A DNA stretch of 64,000 nt, taken from contig NC_056533.1 of the NCBI RefSeq assembly GCF_910596095.1, forward strand, positions 3,404,001 to 3,468,000, given 5' to 3'. The position numbers were made by a program, and so were the translations under genes. The DNA comes from Thunnus maccoyii. Lineage: Eukaryota; Chordata; Actinopteri; Scombriformes; Scombridae. Shown here piece after piece: positions 1 through 11,100 of the stretch. Numbering within the stretch: the first letter of the stretch is position 1; each line of letters starts with the position of its first letter. The notes under the pieces were generated by a model. The model was not told the origin of the DNA and made no database searches. It worked only from the letters and a program-made list of their open reading frames with translations.

Positions 1-80
1 ATAAATAAAATGTATTATCATTATTATTATTATTATTAGTAGTAGTAGTAGTAGTAGTAGTAGTCGTAGTATTTGTATTT
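1..80. repeat. ATT/AGT trinucleotide simple repeat
   Basis: A run of ATT units passes into a run of AGT units and then into imperfect TTTGTA-like units. It is low-complexity sequence with no coding meaning. Confidence 0.9.
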
Positions 81-1101
81 GTATTAGTATTATTATAAAT
101 AAAAATGAAAATAGAAAGTGGGCAGAGCACTGAGACAGAGACTCAGACAGGGCTTGCCAGGACTGTTTGAAGTAAGGAAAGGGGTCATTGAGTGTTTTAT
201 CTGGGGGACACACTGATTTGATGCTAGCAGACCTTTCAAGGGTCTTTTTTTAAAACACAGATAAGAGGATTGGCGAGTGGCTGGAGAAGAGCAGTCAAAA
301 CAAGCCCTGGAACAAAAAACCTCACCAGACACCATTGATATATTAAGGCTTAACTCTGGAAGGCCATATTTTTACCAGTTCAAACCCTATTTCTTAATTA
401 TTTTGACTCAGTTGTGTATCTAAACACAACTTTTATGACCTTTTTCTGTGTATATCAGCTTCCAAGGGTTTTCCGGAATCTGACAGTGAGCATGCCCGTC
501 TGTGCTGGTCATCAACACTGCAGCATTTAAAATATGCCTCTCCATTAAAGGAAGAGCCCATTAGCTTTCAGAGGACTAATCTGTGAAGAATGCTCTATCA
601 GTCGGCACTATCAGTGAGTCCTCCAGTAGAGGAAGGGTGATGTCTCCTGGTTTTAAAATGGATCCTAAAGACAAGAGAGAAGTAAGTGCGCCAAGTGACT
701 CATGTCAAGTGGACATCCTTATCTATGAAAGATGGGGTGGCTCTCTCTTGCAATGGCTCCACTGCTCTGAAGGCAGGCAGAGCTGGGGAACATTCAGGCA
801 GAGAGGAAGTCTATTACAGGCTAAAGCAAAGGAGGGAAGGTACTCTGGTTATAGAAGAACATTCTGACTAAGAAATGACAAGCAAGAATTTCAAGAATTG
901 AGAGAAACTCGAGAACAGAAGGTAGTGTAGATTAGGTGGACAAGTTTAGCCAAGATCAGGTATTCTGCAGAGTAGTTCAGGGTGTCATCAGGTCCAACAG
1001 GGTAGGAGTTCAGGAAGAGGAGAGGTGGATCTCTCCAGAGCAGACTGCTCTACTCCAGGCAGCTCGTCCCTCCTCGAGGCAGCCGGCAGCCACAGGCCAC
1101 C
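81..1101. other. Upstream region of the connexin gene
   Basis: No gene is recognised here. Several short open frames overlap each other and look like chance. The last ~100 bases before the connexin ATG probably form its 5' untranslated region. The ATG sits in a good Kozak context (gccaccATGa). An upstream non-coding exon is possible because AG dinucleotides after pyrimidine stretches occur near 1035-1080, but none can be chosen from sequence alone. Confidence 0.5.
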
Positions 1102-2307
1102 ATGACGGAGTGGACTCTACTCAAACGTCTCCTGGATGCTGTTCATCAGCACTCCACCATGATCGGTCGCCTGTGGCTCACTGTCATGGTCATCTTCCGG
1201 CTGCTCATTGTTGCTGTGGCGACTGAAGACGTGTACACAGATGAGCAGGAGATGTTTGTGTGCAACACACTGCAGCCAGGATGCTCCACTGTCTGCTACG
1301 ATGCATTTGCGCCCATTTCGCAGCCTCGCTTTTGGGTCTTTCACATCATCAGCGTCTCCACGCCGTCCCTCTGCTTCATCATCTACACGTGGCACAACCT
1401 GTCCAAGCTGCCCCATAATGCCAGCCAGAGGCAAGGGCAAGGACAGGGGGATTTCACAGGACAGGCAGGCCCGGATGTTGGGCGAGACAGCGGACGGGAG
1501 GCATATGATCGGAGCTGCGACTCAGACAGCTGCTCCATCCGCTCCCATAAGCATCTAGGTCACAGCCTGGCAGATGTGCTGGAGGGCATCACTACCCAGA
1601 GCCTACAGAGGGGAGACCCCAACAACATGGTGTCCTTCAGCCAGGCCCGTGCTTGCACCTACAAGGAGGGGATTGCAGAGGGTCACATTGTCTCTGGAGG
1701 GGTTCTGTCCAAATGTTATGTCTTCCATGTATGTTTACGTGCAGTTCTGGAGGTGGGCTTTGTCCTGGCCCAGTGGAAGCTGTTTGGCTTCCAGGTGCCC
1801 GTCCATTTTCTGTGTTCCTCAGCCCCCTGCAGCCAGCCAGTGGACTGCTACATCTCCAGGCCCACAGAGAAAACCATCTTTCTACTCTTCATGTTTTGTG
1901 TAGGGGTTTTCTGCATCCTGCTCAACCTACTGGAGCTCAACCATCTGGGCTGGAAGAAGATCCGCCAGGTGGTGAGGCTGAAGGAGAGGGCATCGTGGGG
2001 GGGTTGTCCAGGTATGAGAGGAGGATATGAAACCTTCCCACCAGATAGTCCCTCTCTCACCTCCTCTCTGGGCTTCAGGAACATGACCAGTACCACCTCC
2101 CTACCCACTTTGGACCTGGTGGTGGGTCACCAGCCCAACTGGACCTGTGCTGCCAACTGTGGCAGAATGCAGGAGACTGAGGAGGTCAGAGGGACAAGAC
2201 CGGAGCAACCAAAGAGACAAGACTGTCAGAAAGGAGAGAGGCAGCCTCTGAAGAGTAAGAGGGAAGTCAGAGGGTCCAAACAGAGGAGTGCTGAGGTTTG
2301 GATATAG
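1102..2307 (+). CDS. Delta-type connexin (gap junction protein), intronless, 401 aa
   Basis: Connexins assemble as hexamers in the plasma membrane and dock between cells to form gap-junction channels. The family signature is complete: a short cytoplasmic N-terminus, four hydrophobic segments (about residues 22-42, 76-97, 203-225 and 258-280), extracellular loop 1 with cysteines 54, 61 and 65 (CX6CX3C, CNTLQPGCSTVC) and loop 2 with cysteines 238, 243 and 249 (CX4CX5C). The SRPTEKT and ELNHLGW stretches in and after TM4 and the MTEW start point to the delta group (Cx36-like GJD1/2, or GJD3-like and fish-specific members). The cytoplasmic loop is long (about 100 residues), as usual for this group. 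Cx36-type genes carry an intron after about 24 codons, but here the coding region is continuous. The C-terminus ends in EVWI, not the SAYV of Cx36, so I do not assign a member. The gene is convergent with sh3gl3. Confidence 0.93.
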   Translation: MTEWTLLKRLLDAVHQHSTMIGRLWLTVMVIFRLLIVAVATEDVYTDEQEMFVCNTLQPGCSTVCYDAFAPISQPRFWVFHIISVSTPSLCFIIYTWHNLSKLPHNASQRQGQGQGDFTGQAGPDVGRDSGREAYDRSCDSDSCSIRSHKHLGHSLADVLEGITTQSLQRGDPNNMVSFSQARACTYKEGIAEGHIVSGGVLSKCYVFHVCLRAVLEVGFVLAQWKLFGFQVPVHFLCSSAPCSQPVDCYISRPTEKTIFLLFMFCVGVFCILLNLLELNHLGWKKIRQVVRLKERASWGGCPGMRGGYETFPPDSPSLTSSLGFRNMTSTTSLPTLDLVVGHQPNWTCAANCGRMQETEEVRGTRPEQPKRQDCQKGERQPLKSKREVRGSKQRSAEVWI

Positions 2308-2395
2308 TCTACAACCATGGGGGAGCATGTTGCTGCCTTTATTCATCTACCCATGGATCTCACTTTGGAATTCAAAGGGTCCCCAGCAAAATGAT

Positions 2396-2640
2396 TGGTT
2401 TTCCCCCAAATTACAAAGAAACACATTTTTTTAATTCTTACCTCTAGCTGTTTGCAGTTTTTGTTTGGGATGTTCACAGCATTGAAAAAAGGTAATTAAA
2501 ATGGCAACATATCTTCCAAAAATTGGTGCTCGTTTTTCAGGATAATCCATAGAATGTGCTGTCAACTGTTTTTATAGGGACTATTTCCTCAGTAGAAAGT
2601 AGTTCCAATGAAAACTGTATACAGTGAGGTCCATTCATCT
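2396..2640. mobile_element. Degenerate MITE copy (CCCAAATTACAAA family)
   Basis: This stretch begins with a CCCCAAATTACAAAGAAACAC-type end and contains the phrase TATAGGGACTATTTCCTCAG. Both recur in the copy at 57550-57868, and the first also recurs at 7048. The shared text indicates a dispersed non-autonomous element, possibly transcribed as part of the connexin 3'UTR. Confidence 0.5.
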
Positions 2641-2937
2641 TCACTGTATTGATGAGGAGGTGGAAATCTCAGATATAGATATCTCAAAACACAGACAAAT
2701 AAAATCAAAGCTATCTGCATTCCTTGATATTGCTGGTGCTAAGGGAGAAAATGGGATTCCTTTTTCATCAACTAATATCTCTCTCCCGTTGGATAAGAAA
2801 AAAACCCTTCACATACAGAGTTCCTGGAGCAAAATCTTATTACCTGGATGGACAGAGCAGTTATCAGTTAATAAACTAAAGCTTCAACACCGCCTTGAAA
2901 AATAACAATTGAATGGAGAGATCAAAATGCTGTCACC

Positions 2938-2943
2938 AATAAA
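2938..2943 (+). terminator. Candidate polyadenylation signal of the connexin gene
   Basis: AATAAA lies about 630 bases after the connexin stop. An alternative AATAAA is found near 2698. Transcript data would be needed to choose between them. Confidence 0.35.
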
Positions 2944-3154
2944 TCTTTGCCAATTCTGGGTGAGTCTTAAAGCCTGAAGACACTCAAATATGTGATTTAA
3001 AACAGTGCTTACTGTACCATGTGAGTTTGGATGGAATAGAAATCTATGATTGTGGATGTATTATACATGTTCAAGTGCAATGGATGAATAGATGTCTGGT
3101 TAGTAAAGAGTATGAATATTTATTTAGAGACTGATCACTGATGAGGGTTTAAGA

Positions 3155-3352
3155 CAGTACTTTCCAACTGTTTTTGCTCATGATCCCTTAAAAAGTCATG
3201 TCTACTCGTTACCCCTCAGTACAGGTTGGGTTGTCAGCAGTTTAGTCATTTTTAGACTGTTTCATTTTTAATAGGCCTGTAGGATAAACCTATACATTAT
3301 TAAATTATATAGTAAAAGTAAAAAAGAAAGACCCCCAGGTTCAGAACCACTG
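3155..3352 (-). mobile_element. hAT-like MITE, about 198 bp
   Basis: The right end reads GGTTCAGAACCACTG, the reverse complement of the CAGTGGTTC-type hAT terminus. The left end (CAGTACTTTCCAACTG) is a diverged inverted copy. The 8-bp flanks GTTTAAGA (left) and ATTTAAGG (right) match at 6 of 8 positions, as expected for an old hAT target duplication. Confidence 0.6.
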
Positions 3353-3369
3353 ATTTAAGGTACATTATA

Positions 3370-3793
3370 GGCCAAAAGTATGTGGACATTACATCCCTGT
3401 ATGATTGTTGAACATGTGAGTCCAAAACCATAGGCATTGATCTGCTGCTTTAACAGCCTTCACTCTTCTGTTGAAGACTTCCCATCAGATTTCTTACCTG
3501 GCTGCATTAGTAAGGTTTCTTATCACTCAACATCAGTGTTGGGTGATGAGGCTTGGCTTGCAGTCAGCAAACTTGGAAACCATTTATTTAAGGAGCTGGC
3601 TGGCTGCTCAGGGGTATTGTCATGTTGAAACAGGAAAAGGCCAAACATAAACTGTTGACACAAAGATGGAAGCACGCTGTTCTCTCAAATATCATTGTAT
3701 GCTGGATCATTAAGATTTCCCTTCACTGGAATTTAGGGGCCCAAACCAGGAAAAGGAGTCACATAACAAAAGTACGTCCACATACTTTTGGTC
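3370..3793. mobile_element. Non-autonomous DNA transposon with 18-bp terminal inverted repeats
   Basis: The left end GGCCAAAAGTATGTGGAC and the reverse complement of the right end (GACCAAAAGTATGTGGAC) agree at 17 of 18 bases. About 390 bases lie between. The termini resemble a common fish element family that I recognise but cannot name with certainty. The small open frame inside (3437-3628) has no recognisable domain. Confidence 0.75.
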
Positions 3794-5096
3794 ACATTTA
3801 AATCACAGATAAAAATGCACACAAATAAAAAACACACGACTGGCGGCTCAATATTTGCTTGTCATTTATTTACGCAATATATTTATTAATATATTCATTT
3901 ACAACATCTATAAAACACCTCTTGCATAAATTATGCTACTGAAAAAATAAAACACAGAGATGCGCAGCCAGTTTCCTTTGTTGAAGTTGGTTGTAAAATG
4001 AATACTGAGGAGAGAATTTTGTGGACTGCAAAGGCAAACAGAGGTACAGTGTTGAGAGATCTTGGTTTAGTGTATCAAAGAGTCAGTCATTCATACTGTG
4101 GGGCTAACTGTGAAAGATAAGTGAAACTAGGCTGATCTTGAATTCAGTGTTAAATCGTCTGTAAACCCAGTCAAAGGCTTGGAAATGTTTCATGAAAACT
4201 GCATTTATACAGGAACCTGATGAGAAGAGATTCTTCTGCCAATGTTTTCGATTGTTTTACAAAGAATAGTTTAAGACTGGATGCAGGATTAAACCTTGTG
4301 ATTCCTTCCATTCTGTGAAGTAATGTGTGTCGCACGTAGCAACTCTGTGCTAAGAACTCCCCAGTATCCAAAATCCATCATAACAATCTTTTGGAAAAAT
4401 CATCATCATGCAACGTCTTGAACATCTAAGCAATTGCAAGCTAACAGTAAGTATCCCAATACATTTTGTGTATTTTCTCTCTATTGTATATAAAGTATAG
4501 TTAGTCCACATACAATAAAAGATGAAACTAAATAATGGAGATAAAGAGTGTAGTCCATCGAGTATGTATTGGAACCAACACCCAAAACCTGAGTTTAGGT
4601 CTGGGTTATTTCTGTTCACATTAACAGTAACTCTGTGCACAAAACTAAATTAAGGAACTTCACAAATTTCTGGAGAAAAAAGGTTTTTGTGGAAACACCA
4701 TTAGAATATTTGGAGTGCCTTGAATTGTCAAATTAAGGCTAGCATTCAGCCAGCTGCTAATAAAGGCTGGTAAACATAGAGACCTGTTACAGTGGCTTAC
4801 ATAATGACTCATTCTGTATAATGTATATTACCACAGCACTAATTCCATCAACACAACATTAAGTCAAATAATTGTTTTATATTTATTATGCATTAAAACA
4901 GTAATTAGTACATTTGTTCATCTGTCACATTATCATTTAGATTTTGTGTGGATGAAATATATAATTAATTTTGTCTTAGTTTTTGTTTTCAAAGGTTACT
5001 TTTAAATTTTGTCTTTGATCTCATTTCGTTCAGGAAAAAATATTAAATATTTTTCGTTGTAGTCTTTGTTGATGAAATGAACAATCCTGTTGCTTC

Positions 5097-5262
5097 TACT
5101 TTGCAGGGTTTTTTTTTTTAGCAATGTTAAGTTACTGTTAAGTTACCTGCAGATGTTTCAAGACTTCCAGATGCTGGAAGTCTTTTAATGTGAAATATCT
5201 GTGCAGGAAGTGTTGACTTTCGTTGACAGTAACTCGCTCAAAAAAAACCCCCCTGCAAAGTA
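5097..5262. repeat. Foldback (long hairpin) element, about 166 bp
   Basis: Nearly the whole segment is one imperfect palindrome. The outer arms are CTACTTTGCAGGG followed by a T run, and an A run followed by CCCCTGCAAAGTAG. The centre is a perfect hairpin, AAGACTTCCAG-ATG-CTGGAAGTCTT. Middle arm segments (GTTACTG, CTGCAGAT and their partners) also pair. It looks like a palindromic MITE. Confidence 0.75.
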
Positions 5263-7047
5263 GGAGTAGCTGGAATTGGTTTACCAATAGGATAGAAAAC
5301 AGTATTTCTGTCAGAGGAGAAAGTGAGAGCAGTAGAGTGGTGGTTATGACATGACTATGTTGCTGTATTGATGGAATTAATTCTGTGGAAATGTACATTG
5401 TGTTGAATTTATCCAGACAACAGGTGATCATGGAGTTTGCATCAATGGATAACAAAATAAGAGCAGACCAGAGAACAGGGAGGTTTCTTACTAAAATATC
5501 AGAAAAGAGAGAAAGTAAGAAAATATAAGGAAATTAGAAATAAAGGTATGTATCTAATCTGGTCTGGTTTTGTCTGAAGTTAAATAAAGGTAATTGAAGG
5601 CCTTGGCCTGTTTTTGAGAATTTAAGGTAATCTCACCCTCTTTTCTAAACTGAATGTTGTCAGGAGAGACGACTGCTAAATATCAGGCTACCGAGGTGTT
5701 TTACCAACTCATGTCATGATGGAACTTCCTAAATAAACAGGTTTATCAGCACAGCCAAACTGTAACTGCAGGTCTTTACTTATTCTACTGCTCATCACTA
5801 GCTAATAAGAGAACTGGAATGAGTTTCACAAGGTAACAGGATCCTCTACTTCCACAGACATCTACGTCTGATTTTAGATGTGATACAACCATTTTTCCAA
5901 TCTAAATTACAACAATTGAGATAGTGGATTCATCACAGCACAGTACAATGAACATCTGTGGTTATATAAATCTAACTATCTACCATTTTGACTTCACATA
6001 TATATCTGATATGGTAGTGATTATTACCCCAGTGTGAACGAGACAAAGTGCAACGCTGAAGAAGAGGAAGAACAAAAACATTAACAAATAAAAAGGTGCA
6101 TGTCCATAAACATATGTGGTAGGTATATTCTAAAGCTTCAGTGCAATACAGACGGCATTTCAAAAAGCACTTTCATATGGTTTCAATGTGTCAAAGGCAT
6201 TCATCCTTATCTGACAGAGCGGGCGGTACAATCCTTACATCATGTCACAATAAGTCAGAGCATGTAAACAGAAAGAGAGGGACATTCAGAGAGATGAGAG
6301 TTCACTTCAGTTCCTCGCAGTCGTAAAAACGTGTTCTGGGCGACACTTAAGAGCACAGCAGGCAAACAGGCAACGTCAGTAATGGAGAGGAGGAAAGACG
6401 TGAACGGAAAGGTACAAAGATACAACACAAGACAGGCTGAACTGGATACAGGCAGAGTCTAACGGAGGAGTAATACACATCACGTACAGTCTACCATGAT
6501 CTCAGTGCAATGTGAGGTTTTCAGACACCGGTGAGTTCAACTGTGAGTTAGGTGTGATCGCTGTCCGACGGCTGTGGCTTTAAAAAGATGAACAAAACTA
6601 CACACATGATAAAAACATGTAGAAAATAAATAGCAGTGGAATGTTTGTGTGTGAGGGAAGAGCGCCGTCGAGCTAAAGCCAACATTGATCAAAAATTTAA
6701 GAGTGAGAACTGAAGTTCACATTTTAAAGGATCATTTTGGTTCGTTACGTTGGATGTTGTTTTCGTAGTTTTAGGAACTATTTCTTTGTACACATCATCT
6801 GATAACATGGTGACATTACTACAACAAGGTTCAACAAGGAAAGAATCAGGCGATTCAACGGTTTCTCCAGATTATGAAACCAACAACATAAGGTCATAAA
6901 ATGCTTTTAAAATATGAAACGCAAAATCAGTAGAATACAGGATTGTAGCAGCCATATTGGAGGTCTTGGTGACTAATAAAAGCTGTGCTTTTCTAAACAT
7001 ATGAGCTGGCCATCATCTCATCAACTGTTCTCGCTCTGTATTTTTAA

Positions 7048-7150
7048 AGAGTCAGTTCACCCAAATTACAAAAAAATACATACATTTTCTCACTTACCTC
7101 TTGAATTTGTTGGATGTTTTTAAATGTCACTTTTCAAACATAAAACTATA
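7048..7150. mobile_element. MITE end (TTCACCCAAATTACAAAA family)
   Basis: GTCAGTTCACCCAAATTACA followed by an A run and TCTCACTTACCTCTTGAA matches the start of the element at 57550 nearly word for word. The other end is not clear. Confidence 0.5.
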
Positions 7151-7493
7151 TGTATGGTAGAATACTAGGTGTAAAAGAACAAATGTGTTTTTGTTAAGTA
7201 ATTCTGTAATGCCAACTGATCATTTAACTTGAGACTTCAATTTTTGATGCAAACACAAAGCCTCTATCAATTTTTGGGGGATAATTACATAATAATTTAC
7301 AGGATTAATAATACCCTATAACATTTGTCATGTTCCTCATGTGGCTGTAATGCAAAAAAAGAGCTAATGCAGTCATGATGTCCATTGTGCACTTCAACGA
7401 AAGTTAAGGAGTCTCAAGTTGTGGTGACGGGGCAAAAGCAGGCAGACAGCCCAATGACATAAACTTCTATAACATTAAACAGCCTTATAGAAG

Positions 7494-7529
7494 AAGAACT
7501 GAGAGGATGTAATCATCCTCTCAGTTCTT
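7494..7529 (-). other. Perfect 16-bp stem, 4-nt loop hairpin in the presumed sh3gl3 3'UTR
   Basis: The arms AAGAACTGAGAGGATG and CATCCTCTCAGTTCTT are exact inverted copies separated by TAAT. It lies about 380 bases past the sh3gl3 stop, so it is probably transcribed. It is too short for a typical microRNA precursor. Confidence 0.8.
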
Positions 7530-7909
7530 TACATCGGCCTCTAGCCTTATCTATAGTACTCACAGGATGATTACAGAGTTTGATGACTTCTTGACATTTT
7601 CACCTCAGTCAGACACAATGGGTCCAACCAGGCAGAGGGTCCCACTTAATGGCTTGGGTTTCAGTTGGCTTCAGGTCCATAAATATCGACAACAACAAAA
7701 AAACAACAATGCAATCAGTGACATTTGATCTTACGTCGGCTTGGGACAAAACTACTACCTCTCTGGCTCGGTTTGAAATTCAGAAGACAGAATATTTTTT
7801 CAGCTTCGCGTTGAGCCGGCCCCACGCATTTAGGCCCGAGTTGAGTCGAGGACAGAGGCTGAGTGTGATGAGGCAGGAAGGAGTCTGCAGAGGACTTGAG
7901 GAGCCAGTC

Positions 7910-8112
7910 TCACTGAGGCAGAGGGACGATGACCTCCACATAGTTGACGGGGAAGAAGCCGGACTCGCCGTTGATCATGCCCTCGTACCAGTTCTCGTCG
8001 ATCCGGTTGGTGAGGATGATGATGTCGCCCTCCTTGAAACCCAGCTCGCCCTCATTCTCCGGCTCAAAGTCATAGAGGGAGCGACAGCATGGCTGGTCCA
8101 ACACCTCCGTCT
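7910..8112 (-). CDS. sh3gl3: sh3gl3 last coding exon (SH3 domain)
   Basis: It encodes [11 protein letters not shown] followed by the complete SH3 domain (ALYDFEP-like start, [17 protein letters not shown]) and the stop at 7910-7912. The acceptor is tgcag before AGACGG; a second AG two bases further in is also present. It enters in phase 1, compatible with exon 8 directly or with either small linker exon. Confidence 0.95.
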
Positions 8113-11100
8113 CTGCACCCAAACACAGGAAGACATTTAGAATTATTCAATTATTACATCATTCTTGCACTTTATGATGAGAAGTAACTTTCCTACCTAT
8201 TTCATGTTAATGATGTGTATATACCGTAGGGCTGCAAATGAATAATCATGTTCATCATCAAGCTAGTTCTCAATTATCTTTAAGATTTATTGATTAATCA
8301 TTTGGTCAATAAATGAAATATGCCACTATACGTTTCCAGAACCCAGTGTGACAACTTTCAACTGCTTTCAACCACTTCTCACAGTCTTCGTCAATACTGA
8401 TACTGAGCAATCTCCATGACGACTGAGTAACCTCCATCTGCTGATGAAGACCATGACATGGGACTTAAAGTTTCTGAAAATGCTGATAAGTGGACCTTGA
8501 ATGGAAGGAGTTCACTCAGTTGTCAGTACTGAGTATAAATACTAAGATAAATAATAAGTAAAATACTAACAGACTCAACAAACCGATGAAGACCACAAGA
8601 TGTGGTTGAAAGCACCAGAAGAGGCTAGTAACCTTGAGTAGATGTTCGTTCAGTTGTCAGTACCTAGTACTAATACTGAACAATCTTAATGATGATGAAG
8701 ACCATATAATGTGGTTGAAAGTTCCAGTAAAAGCTGGTAGGTGGAACTTGAGTGGATGAAGTTTGCTCAGTTGTCAGTAAAAAGTCATCTCCATGACAAC
8801 TGAGAAAACTCCATCTGCTGATAAAGACCGTGAGATATGGTTGAAAGTTTATGAAAAAGCTAGAAGACCTTCAGATCAGATTTTGTGTCAAAATGTTGCG
8901 TCTGTCAAAAATGAACTTTCCAACTTAAATAGCTTGTTTGATCCAAAAACCCAAAGATTCTCAAGTGAGGGGCTGTAACCTGCAAATGTTTGGCATTTTT
9001 GCTTGATAATGACATGATTAATCAATGATCTCATTTGTTGTTGATTAATTTCCTATCAACTAATCAATTATTAGTTTTAGCACTAACGTAGTAAGATATA
9101 AATGCAGGGTCAGTGTGTGTTACTCACGGTGATTATTGCCATTGGTAGTAGGGCTCTCAGGCCATGACAGTGGAACAGAGGTTATATGATCAGCTGGGTA
9201 AGATGTGAAGACACATGGAGATGGAATTGAGCACAAGACAACACAAAATAATGCACACACATTTGGTACAAGATGAAGAACACACCCCTGAATGGGCCAC
9301 ATAATACCACACCATACTGCATGTACACCACCATTTCACCACTAGAGGGCGACAACTGTTGCGTTTGTAACTGCAATGACTCCACTCCAGAGGTGGCCAA
9401 GCATGCATTTAGCTGCATCATGTGTGTGTATAGAGTAAATCTAATGAGAAATAAGCTGACTTCTGCATATAGGTACTACAACAATGCAGCCACACAAGTG
9501 AAGCAGGTAGAAGTTATATAGGAGTTAAAGCTGGAGTGCAGGACTTCTATCTCCCCCCTCTGGCTGTGAGAGTAAAGTGGGGTGCTCGGCTGTGATTGCC
9601 TGTCATGCACGCATCGAATGACAGGCACACAGCTCTATTTGAGAGGCCAATAAACAATACTGTGAAAACTGTACACCTGCGGCCCACTGACTGCTAGAAA
9701 AAATACAAAAGTGATATAAGACTTAATATAAGACATATTAAATTAGACATATAAGCAATATTGCTTTCATTACATACACAGAAATGGACACATTGAGGAT
9801 ATAATAAAATCATGTGGATAAACACTAGGGTGAAAAAATATATTATATATCCTGTATTTCATGAGGGCTTAACTGTGCTACTGACATGTATCTTATTAAT
9901 GCAAGTCATTTCCTTTGTGTTTTACTAAGCATGTGGAAAAACAGACCAGATAGCTCACATTTACATATATAAGAGCTACATAACTGTGACACTTCAAATT
10001 ACTCAATAATCATTCTCAAAAATAATAATCATTTCAAACATAAGTAGAATCGTATTTAGCTATGACTGCTGTGTTGTTCTTCGCCTGTGGTTATAATGGC
10101 AAATTACTGCTAGGTTGCACCATCTAAAATTCATGTGAATTGATGCTGTTGGAATCTCACCAACATTGAATTTATACCCACTTAAACAGTTTTCCCTTGA
10201 AAACACTCCATGCAGACAAATCACATAGTAATAAACAAAAGTTTGGAACGAGTGAGATGAGCTGCTTACTGTTCAGTTAATGTGTTTAATGTTCGGTTTA
10301 AATGTAATCCAACACCATCATATTTGGATATGACAGACATTAATGCCAGGTGGATGAAAGCACACATAATGTAGCATAAAAAGCCTGATGGTTAGTAACA
10401 GGGACCCTCACATCATAACACTGTATGAAGGAATACCTACTTTTCCCATTGACTGTGTGATTGATCTGGATATCTGTGAAGGATAATAAAAATACAGTAG
10501 AACTTAAAGCAAACAATGAAGATGGAGCAGACAGAGAAAATTACAGAAAAGAAGGCAAAAACACAGATAAAGTGAAGACAAGATAGGTGAACAGCTGTAC
10601 CTGTGGATTTGAGCGAGGAGCTGTAGGACAGGCCGTTGTGCTGACTGTTGTCCAGGGCCTCCATGCTGCTCCTGATAGACTTTGGTTTGAACTCTCTCTT
10701 GGGCCGGCTGCTGGCTGTGGATATCCTGGGGTGAGAAGATAGCATAGTGAAAAACCTGTTCAATAGAGCGAAACAAATAGCTTAGCGTTATGTTTTGGAC
10801 TGTGGGTTTTCTTTACGTGCAGTTCAGGGAGCTCCGGTGGATAAAGAGGGCACGAGGGAAAGTTATTGAATGTCCAAAAGGTGTCCAAAATCAGGCTGGA
10901 CACTTCCTCTCCAGCTCAAACTCGCAGCACAGCTGTGTGCAGGGCTGGATTGACTTGCTACGGGGCCCAGGGGCAAATGAGTTATGGGCTCCTGCTGTCC
11001 AATACTTTGGTTTTCCAAAATATTGTCCAAATACGCTGTATTTGTGTTTAGTGCTAATTAGCAAATGTTAACATACATATGATATTTATCACAAATCAAC

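Larger units (their letters stand above)
3794..7490. other. Intergenic DNA and distal sh3gl3 3'UTR, no gene seen
   Basis: Apart from the foldback element at 5097-5262 and the MITE end at 7048, I recognise nothing coding here. The sh3gl3 transcript must end somewhere in this span. Minus-strand AATAAA signals are present at 4882-4887, 3882-3887 and 3865-3870, but no end can be chosen from sequence alone. Confidence 0.5.

Noticed and set aside
7649-8140. 163-codon plus-strand open frame
   Set aside because: Its second half is the complement of the sh3gl3 SH3 exon, and the first half has no domain.
9128-9155. A shorter 26- or 28-nt version of the linker exon using the AG at GGCCTGAG
   Set aside because: The 28-nt form meets a stop and the 26-nt form needs a shifted acceptor in the SH3 exon. 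The upstream cttacccag acceptor gives a clean 66-nt in-frame exon.
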